Positions 1-6,100 of a DNA stretch of 8,487 bases are shown piece by piece (within the stretch, counting starts at the first letter, position 1; every line of letters begins with the position of its first letter). A program made the position numbers and the translations under genes. The stretch comes from JAEZKC01 sp046538945 (GTDB lineage: Bacteria; Fibrobacterota; Chitinivibrionia; Chitinivibrionales; Chitinispirillaceae), in assembly GCA_046538945.1 (NCBI GenBank), contig JBKHHW010000133.1, positions 1-8,487 on the forward strand, in the 5' to 3' direction. Below the pieces are notes generated by a model that was not told where the DNA came from, searched no databases, and saw only the letters and a list, made by a program, of their open reading frames with translations.

Positions 1-129
1 AAAAAAGGTGAATTCCTTGAGCTTGATTCGGAGGGCAAACACTGGATCAGAGTTAGAGTAAAGGATGAAATCGGGTGGCTGGCAAAAGATGATGTAAGGT
101 TTTTTTGCCTTTGCAGCGCCGAGAATTGA
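1..129 (+). CDS. SH3b-domain protein, 3' end only (5' end outside window)
   Basis: An open frame enters from the left edge in frame 1 and gives 42 residues before TGA at 127-129. It begins KKGEFLELDSEG and continues through HWIRVRV and IGWL. This is the second half of a bacterial SH3 (SH3b) domain, with the usual hydrophobic strands and the closing G-W-L. It matches the same part of the next gene closely (KKGDFLELLSEG, then W, then a basic hydrophobic strand, then GYL), so the two are probably tandem paralogs. SH3b domains usually bind peptidoglycan or other wall ligands outside the cytoplasm; that role is inferred here. After the domain there are only about a dozen residues (ending FFCLCSAEN) and no membrane helix, unlike the next gene. 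A run of seven T at 100-106 lies just before the stop. Reading it as six T would extend the frame to a TAA at 185-187, so the exact C-terminus is uncertain. Confidence 0.75.
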   Translation, partial: KKGEFLELDSEGKHWIRVRVKDEIGWLAKDDVRFFCLCSAEN

Positions 130-139
130 AATATCCGTG

Positions 140-171
140 TTGAAAATGATAAAGAAACAAATAGCTATAAA
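140..171 (+). promoter_or_regulatory. weak candidate sigma-70-type promoter
   Basis: The only gap of any size between genes is 130-209, and it is AT-rich. It holds TTGAAA at 140-145 and TATAAA at 166-171, a plausible -35/-10 pair, but the 20-nt spacer is longer than the preferred 16-18. The -10 candidate sits in the loop of a small inverted repeat (AATAG 160-164, CTATT 172-176). It would drive the tightly packed run of genes that starts at 210. This is a pattern match only, and no terminator hairpin is seen in the gap. Confidence 0.3.
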
Positions 172-193
172 CTATTCATTGCCATAAACAATT

Positions 194-201
194 AAAGGAG
201 G
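194..201 (+). promoter_or_regulatory. strong Shine-Dalgarno for the SH3b gene at 210
   Basis: AAAGGAGG ends 8 nt before the ATG at 210. It is close to the full anti-SD complement and is the strongest ribosome binding site in the window. It fixes the start of the first complete gene and suggests high translation of this small membrane protein relative to the genes downstream. Confidence 0.8.
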
Positions 202-209
202 ACCTCTCC

Positions 210-611
210 ATGAGATTTGCTTACCTGCTAAGCCTTACTGTGTTGTGTACTGCTTTTCTTTTCTCTTCTTCCTTTGCTCAGGAAAAAGCGCAGGAGGAGG
301 AAAAGGTAGAGACCAAATGGGTACAGGTAAAGGACGCTTTCCCAAACGTCTACAAAGAGCTTGATCCCACATCGGAAATTGTCCAGAAGGCGAAAAAAGG
401 TGATTTTCTGGAACTGCTGTCCGAAGGAGAGATGTGGCTGAAAGTCAAGATAGACGGTAAGACAGGCTATTTGGAGAAAAAGGCCGGAAAAGTGGTCGAC
501 AAAAAAGGAATGTCGGTTTTCACCCTTGTTTTGCAGATTCTGGTGTTGCTTGGCTGTGCAGCAGGAGTATTTTTCTATTTTAAGAAACAGAAGGCGGCAC
601 TGGCCAACTAA
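210..611 (+). CDS. exported, membrane-anchored single-SH3b protein
   Basis: This 133-residue protein has three visible parts. Residues 1-23 form a signal peptide (basic start, a long hydrophobic stretch, likely cleavage after SFA). An acidic/basic linker rich in E and K covers about 24-35. An SH3b-like domain covers about 36-96, with KKGDFLELLSEG followed by W76 and GYL. A hydrophobic helix at about 102-123 follows, with a short basic tail (KKQKAALAN). The expected topology is SH3b outside the inner membrane with only the tail in the cytoplasm. SH3b domains commonly bind wall peptides; the ligand here is unknown. The ATG at 210 has a very good Shine-Dalgarno. The next gene starts 8 nt after the stop, so the two are almost certainly co-transcribed, and both carry SH3b plus one membrane helix. 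It has no enzymatic motif and is probably a binding or accessory subunit. The specific family is not recognised. Confidence 0.85.
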   Translation: MRFAYLLSLTVLCTAFLFSSSFAQEKAQEEEKVETKWVQVKDAFPNVYKELDPTSEIVQKAKKGDFLELLSEGEMWLKVKIDGKTGYLEKKAGKVVDKKGMSVFTLVLQILVLLGCAAGVFFYFKKQKAALAN

Positions 612-619
612 GGACGATC

Positions 620-2008
620 ATGATGAAAAGAGCAATATGGATTCTGGTATGTATCATCGGGTTTTCCATCCCCGGCGTTGCGGCAGCGCGCCAGCTGGAA
701 ATCACCCGGCAGGCCAAGGTGCATGTTGCTCCCGACACATCCTCGTCTTTTGTCGGTATCGTTCAGGCAAAGGAGATACTCCCCCTTCTCGAAGTTGATG
801 GAGAGTGGTACAAAACCAAGTACCAGGAAACTGAGGGCTGGGTACAGAGCAGCCGTGCAAATCTCTTAGAGAGTGATATCGATAAACAGGATATCTCCAT
901 GTTTTCCCCAGTTCCTGGCGAAGCGCAAAAACAGAAATATGTGAAAATCACAGTTACCCCGACCCGGGTACTTCAGTACCTCAGTCCTGATTCGCCCATT
1001 CTGGCTCTGGCCCGCAAGGGAGACATACTTCCATTGGTAGGTGAAGGTGCATCCTGGGTGAAAGTTTCATTTCAGGATACGACCGGCTGGGTGGAGAAGC
1101 AGTATACGGAAATTGTGGATGCTCCCACGTCTTCTGTTATACTGGATGATGCCAAAGTGATTCTGCTCTTCATCATAGTCGGCGGAGCAATCATTCTCAT
1201 CGTAATCGGAATAGTCACTTTTAAGCATATCAAATCGGAACGGAACAGAAAAGTTTTCGTACAGAAGAACGCACTCATTCTTGCCAGAGAAAGCAAAATG
1301 GTGCAGTATATGCTCACGAACCGAACCGCACCCATAGAGGAATGTTTTGGCGAAATTGGATTCAGTGTCAATGTTGCCCGCGATCTGACAGTGGCACGCA
1401 ACAACATTGCGCATAGTCTGCCTGAGCTGGTTCTGGTGGACTGGCGTTTCGAGCCCGGCATTTTCTCCAAAATCGAACATCTGTTCGCGAAACATCCCGC
1501 TACCAAAAATGTTAATTTTCTTTTCTACAACGTACCAGATCCGTCAAATGCTCCGAAAAGCAGAGTGCTTCTAAATGTGATGTTTCTGGGGATCACGTTG
1601 TCTGACCGGGACATCTTTAAAGTGGTAACCCCCCTTATCATCAGCAACGAAAAGCAGGATTCCAAAAATATCCAGAAAAGCCTTCAGCACTGTGCTCTTG
1701 AGGGCGATATTGGCGGAGGAAATCTGCTCGAGGTGCTGCAGTTCATTGAAATCGGCAGCAAAACCGGATGTCTGATGATCGAAACAAAGGGTCCCTTCGG
1801 ACTGGTGTACTTCAACAACGGGCGGATCGTGTACGCCGCGGCAGCCAACAGCCAGGGCAGGCAGGCGGTGTATTCAATACTGAACCTGAAAGCAGGCAAG
1901 TTCAGGTTCATCCTCAACAAACACCCCAAAGTCGCCAATCTTCAACTTTCCACCCTCTCTGTGCTCATGGAATGGACCAAAGAGCTGGATGAAGCTACTG
2001 GGCATTGA
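620..2008 (+). CDS. transmembrane signalling protein: 2 x SH3b, TM, degenerate receiver, PATAN (DUF4388)
   Basis: This is a 462-residue protein. A signal peptide covers about 1-23 (ending VAAA). Two SH3b domains follow at about 27-83 and 108-165; the second contains RKGDILPLVGEG, then W146 and GWVEK. A membrane helix spans about 179-201 and is followed by the basic stop-transfer stretch KHIKSERNRK. The cytoplasmic part begins with a receiver-like fold at about 216-341. D274 in ELVLVDW sits where the phospho-acceptor is expected, but the N-terminal acidic pair and the switch Thr/Lys are not recognisable, so phosphorylation is doubtful. Residues about 358-455 are a PATAN/DUF4388 domain (LEGDI, LLEVLQFIEIGSKTGCL, VYFNNGRIVYA, GKFRF). 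PATAN domains are known from bacterial signalling proteins and are thought to mediate protein contacts. A role as a wall sensor is inference. The start may instead be the second ATG at 623, which has better spacing (8 nt) from AAGGA at 610-614. The 3' end overlaps ruvX by 20 nt. Confidence 0.88.
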   Translation: MMKRAIWILVCIIGFSIPGVAAARQLEITRQAKVHVAPDTSSSFVGIVQAKEILPLLEVDGEWYKTKYQETEGWVQSSRANLLESDIDKQDISMFSPVPGEAQKQKYVKITVTPTRVLQYLSPDSPILALARKGDILPLVGEGASWVKVSFQDTTGWVEKQYTEIVDAPTSSVILDDAKVILLFIIVGGAIILIVIGIVTFKHIKSERNRKVFVQKNALILARESKMVQYMLTNRTAPIEECFGEIGFSVNVARDLTVARNNIAHSLPELVLVDWRFEPGIFSKIEHLFAKHPATKNVNFLFYNVPDPSNAPKSRVLLNVMFLGITLSDRDIFKVVTPLIISNEKQDSKNIQKSLQHCALEGDIGGGNLLEVLQFIEIGSKTGCLMIETKGPFGLVYFNNGRIVYAAAANSQGRQAVYSILNLKAGKFRFILNKHPKVANLQLSTLSVLMEWTKELDEATGH

Positions 2009-2399
2009 TTACGGCCGCCGCCGCATCGGTCTTGCTGTAACCGATGAGGAGGGGTGCTGTGTCAGAGGCTTGAGTGTGATAGACCGAAAAAAGGTACGGA
2101 ATTTCACAGAAGAACTTGTTACAATTATAGGTGTGGAGAAACCGGCTGAACTGGTTTTCGGACTACCATTGGATATTGATGATCAGGAAACGGTTATGAG
2201 CCGGGAAGTACGCTCCTTTGCGGCTCAGGTACAGGAAAGAACCGGGCTACCGGTGCACTTCATCGATGAAAGTTTCACATCTCAAAAAGCGGCCCAGCTG
2301 ATGCTTTACAGGAAAAAGAAGGAACGCAGGGACAAAAGTCTTTCGGACAGAATCGCCGCGTGTCTGATCCTGCAGACGTTCCTGGAGGACCGCACGTGA
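1989..2399 (+). CDS. ruvX: RuvX/YqgF family RNase H-fold nuclease (putative pre-16S rRNA nuclease / Holliday junction resolvase)
   Basis: This 136-residue protein has the normal YqgF length. Family landmarks are all present: LGIDYGRRRIGLAVTD at residues 4-19 with catalytic-type D7, ELVFGLPLD around 54-62, FIDESFTS at 91-98, and SDRIAACLILQTFLE at 119-133 with D120. In the third motif Ser-Phe replaces the common Arg-Leu of DERLT, a mild variant. The family is a cytoplasmic RNase H-like nuclease. In E. coli it is implicated in maturing the 5' end of 16S rRNA, and it was earlier proposed as a Holliday junction resolvase. The ATG at 1989 lies inside the preceding gene, with only a weak purine stretch (AAAGAG) upstream, so translation is probably coupled. 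The stop overlaps the GTG of the next gene (GTGA). A housekeeping gene within an envelope-gene operon is notable. Confidence 0.95.
   Translation: MKLLGIDYGRRRIGLAVTDEEGCCVRGLSVIDRKKVRNFTEELVTIIGVEKPAELVFGLPLDIDDQETVMSREVRSFAAQVQERTGLPVHFIDESFTSQKAAQLMLYRKKKERRDKSLSDRIAACLILQTFLEDRT
2384..2388 (+). promoter_or_regulatory. Shine-Dalgarno that selects the GTG start at 2396
   Basis: GGAGG lies inside the last codons of ruvX, 7 nt before the GTG at 2396-2398. An earlier in-frame GTG at 2360 exists, but it has no comparable site and would add 12 residues (MSDPADVPGGPH) in front of the signal peptide. The site therefore supports 2396 as the true start. Confidence 0.75.
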
Positions 2400-3121
2400 A
2401 GTTTGTCCTGCATTCGGCTCTCGTTTTTGCATCTCTGGCATGCCTGGGACTGGCCTGCCCCACAGTGGAGCCGCCTCCCCCACCCCGACTGCCCAGCCCC
2501 GTCATCGACAGCATGAGATTGACCGGATATAACCAGCTTAAGGAGACGCACCGCGAGGCGCTGAAAATCTACTGGAGCCCTCCGTATTCCCAACACAGCA
2601 GCGCAAAAGAGTACACGCTGCTCAGAAAGACTTCAGAAGATTCGCTTTTTGATGTTTTTGACCTCTCGCGCGGCATACCCGGCGACACCCATATGTTCTT
2701 CGATGATCTTACTCTCGTCGGTTTCCCTCTCACTCATTACGATACTGTCCTCTACAGAGTATTTGCAACAGACAGCCTGGGCCGCAGCGGAGACACTTCA
2801 GAAACAGTTTCAATACTTCTCTCCGCACAGCCCACCTTCAAAGAATTCGATCAGCGGAACTGGGCCTTTTCCTGGACTGTACTTGGAATTCTGGGGGCTA
2901 TCACTTCCCGCATCGAGATTTGGAACGGGGACAGGACTATAATCTGGGAATCTGTTTCAGTACAGGAATACGGGGGAGAAAATCAGATAATCCCCTTTTC
3001 TGCAGCTCTTCCGGATAGTTTGATCCCCCTTGAACCCGGTGAATGGCATTACGGTCTTTACGTCGAAGCGAACGGGGCCGAACGCCAGTCTTTAAAAGTC
3101 GGTTCCTTTAATGTAAAATAG
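2396..3121 (+). CDS. probable envelope protein or lipoprotein with two fibronectin-III-like segments
   Basis: Starting at the GTG at 2396, this protein has 241 residues. Residues 1-20 are a hydrophobic signal sequence, followed by Cys21 in the context LGLAC. C16 in SLAC is an alternative lipid-acceptor site. Neither is an ideal lipobox because the -3 residue is not Leu, so lipoprotein status is likely but not certain. After the cysteine comes a flexible proline stretch (PPPPP, about 26-30). Residues about 36-141 look like a fibronectin-III-type beta sandwich (LKIYWSPP, then YTLLRK, then DTVLYRVFATDSLGRSG). A second, similar segment covers about 147-239 (FSWTV, then the LEPGEWHYGLYVEA strand pair). 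There is no catalytic motif. The gene overlaps the ruvX stop by 3 nt and ends 4 nt before the C25 peptidase gene, so it may be that peptidase's surface partner or anchor. No specific family is recognised. Confidence 0.85.
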   Translation: MKFVLHSALVFASLACLGLACPTVEPPPPPRLPSPVIDSMRLTGYNQLKETHREALKIYWSPPYSQHSSAKEYTLLRKTSEDSLFDVFDLSRGIPGDTHMFFDDLTLVGFPLTHYDTVLYRVFATDSLGRSGDTSETVSILLSAQPTFKEFDQRNWAFSWTVLGILGAITSRIEIWNGDRTIIWESVSVQEYGGENQIIPFSAALPDSLIPLEPGEWHYGLYVEANGAERQSLKVGSFNVK

Positions 3122-3125
3122 TACC

Positions 3126-6100
3126 ATGAAATTCTCCTTCTCTTTCCTTTTGACCATTGTGGTACTGGTTTCAAGCGCATACAGCGGTAAACCGCCTCTG
3201 TTTACAGTTGTATCGGTATCGGAACACCGGGTTGAGACAAACATCATTTTTGCCCAGGATGAAAAACATTCATCAATTGCCTACAGCACGGATGATCCAA
3301 GCGTAGATGTGAAGATCGAAGCAGTTGTGAGTAAAAAAGACGGCAGTTCGAGAAATACTGTTTTCAGAAAAGGGGCCGAGGGATGGTACAGAGGGAAGTA
3401 CATACGTTGGCTGCAGATCGAAAATGAGCACGGTGATACATCCGCAAGTATCATATTCACCACAGAAAACAGACTTGCAGAGCAGAATATATCCATTCGT
3501 AACAACATCCTTCATCTTGCTACCGCACCGACACTAAGGAAGAGATCGGCACCAGAAGCGCGATTGCCCCAAATCCCTTTCCGCTCGGGTGTACGCATAG
3601 AAGTGTCAGAGGACGGTTTATATGAAATCACAGCCGCGGATCTGAAAAACCTCGGAGTGCCTGTATCGAAAATCAATTGCAGAAATTACAGGCTTTTTGA
3701 AGACGGAGTGGAAATCCCCATGCATATTACTGGGGATAACAGAGGGGAACTGAACAGCGAAGAGCGGATTCTCTTCTACGGAAAGCACCTTCGGGGAAAG
3801 AACACCCGTTACACTCAGTATTCGAACACCAACGTGTACTGGCTTGCCTGGGGTGATGTGCCGGGGATAAGGTATTCGATTCAGTCGGGAGCAAGGAGAA
3901 GGGATCTGACCCTTTACGGTTCAGGCACAGACACCCTGGTCAGAAGGGCTTCTGAATTCATGGACACGGTTCATTTCGAGGAGGAAAATGACATCCGGTG
4001 GCTTGGCACTATTCATCAGCCCGCAGACATAGCCTCCGCGCCGCGGATGGATTCGACACTCGACAACTGGTACTGGGGATTTATCGGAGCGGATGATCTG
4101 TCAAATTTCCAAATAGATCTTCCTACACCGGCTTCAACCGGTACCGCAAGACTTATGCTTTCCATGACCGGACTCACGAGCATCAATACGGAAGAGTTCG
4201 ACCACTCGTTTTCCATACTTATTAACGACAATGTTCCATGCGAAAACAACAATGCCAGATGGGATGGACAGGACACCTACATATTCACTACAGATACGTT
4301 TTCGGTGTCCATGCTCAATGCGGGAGAAAACGTGGTAAGTCTGCTCAAGGAAACCAGGAATTTCGAAGACCGGGCAGCACTTAACTGGATCAAGGTAATC
4401 TACCCGCGCTCTTACAGAGCTTTTGATGACAGAATTCTGTTCAAAAACACTCCCCAGTCGTTCAATACGGTAACACAGTACGAATTGGAAGGATTCACAT
4501 CCAGAGAGATTGATTTGTGGGATATCGGAAGAAAACGGGTGTTCACGGAATGTGAAATCCGGCTGGGCAGCGGAAAAAACCGGTCTAACTATTCTCTGCT
4601 TTTCCAGGACAGCATCAGCACCAGATCGGAGTATCTCGCCCAGTCGGTTACGCTGAGGTCCAGGCCGGAAAGCATGACTCTGGATACCATTTCAGATATG
4701 TGGGACACTTTAGCCGCAACGGATTACCTCGTGCTCAGCACCGATTCGTTCCGTACTGTTTTAGAACCGCTGATGCAAATTCACGAAGAGAGAGGTTTAG
4801 GGTGTGCATTCGTAAGCATAGAAGATGTTTACAACCGTTTCACTGGAGGAATCCGCAATCCGGAAAGCATCCGACTGTTTCTCCGGTACCTCTTTTCAAT
4901 CAGCCCCGACAGCCCTCCCCGCTACCTTCTTTTGGGAGGAGATACATCGCATGATCTGGACAAAAAGAACCGTGACCGCAACATAGTTCCCACCAACATG
5001 TCGAGAATACCGGGCTGGGGACCGGCGAGTGATGACGGCTACCTGGTCACTGTGCAGGGAGAAGACAACTTTGCGGATCTGTTCGTGGGGCGCCTGCCCG
5101 CGCGCAACAGTGAAGAAATGAAAACGATGGTGGACAAAACGGTAGCGTTCATTGAAAATCCGGTACGGGGATTCTGGCGAGACAACATACTGCTGGCCGG
5201 GGGGGGTAAACCGGGGGAAAACGTTTTCACCGTTTTCAACGACAGGGTGACCGAAGAGGTAATCGGCCCCCGGATGAATATTTTAAGAATGGACGCCGAT
5301 CCGGAATCGCCCTACTACAAAAGCGAATTCACCGCGGCAAAAACCATGGCGGATCATATAAACGCCGGCCTTTACATCCTCAATTTCAACGGTCACGGTG
5401 GCGGCAACATCTGGTCCGACAGCCGCTTTTTCTCCTATAATGATCTTGGCAAACTGTATAACGGCAACTGGGGACAAAGCGGAAAACTGCCCTTCATATT
5501 CAGCTTCACATGCCTGACCGGTTTTTTCGAAAGTGTCTTCTACCGTTCTCTTGGGGAGGAGTTCGTCAGAAACGGCCGGCACGGTGCCATAAGTTTCTAC
5601 GGAGCTTCGGCCTATACATCCCAGAACGGCAATCTGATCATGAACAGAATGCTTCTCAAACATGCCCTTGAGGGATCCTTTGAAAGCATCGCTGAATTGA
5701 TAGGGTATGTGGAGATGCTCATGGTAGTGGAACACGGCCCCGACTACATTCCGCTCATCCGTCAGTACAACCTGCTTGGCGACCCGGCTCTCCCCTTTAA
5801 CCTTGCAGCCGACTCTCTCTCTCTTGAACTCGAAAAACAGGTGCTTTCCGGGAAAGACTCTCTAAGCGTGACCGGTGATGCTCTGCCCGTAAGGAATGGA
5901 GAGGCAAAAATCCAGGTGCTGGCAGATAATAAAGAATGGTCAAATTCAATCGCGCAGGTTGAGAACGGGAAGCTATCCCAGACGCTCACTCTCAAGGAGA
6001 ATGCGGGGACTTCACAGGGATTGATCCGAGCGTATGCCTGGAACGATTCCGTTGAAGTGAGGGGATGGATACCCTTTTCAAAAGACACATTTCTGGTGTA

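Noticed and set aside
160..176. AATAG/CTATT inverted repeat as a terminator or operator
   Set aside because: The 5-bp AT-rich stem with a 7-nt loop is too weak for a terminator and has no T-run after it. It is too short to claim as an operator on its own.
526..798. Open frame bridging the two SH3b genes in another frame
   Set aside because: It overlaps the ends of two well-supported genes and encodes a Arg/His/Pro-rich sequence without any recognisable motif.
1067..1506. Two overlapping antisense open frames opposite the TM/receiver part of the PATAN protein
   Set aside because: Both are in the shadow of a gene with clear domains, show low-complexity composition and have no ribosome binding site of note.
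2360..2395. Upstream GTG at 2360 as start of the fibronectin-like protein
   Set aside because: It would add 12 hydrophilic residues before the signal sequence and increase the overlap with ruvX to 40 nt. GGAGG at 2384-2388 is correctly spaced for the GTG at 2396.
5283..5735. Antisense open frame of 150 codons inside the peptidase gene
   Set aside because: It lies wholly opposite the strongly conserved C25 catalytic region, has no plausible domain or signal, and is explained by the codon pattern of the real gene.
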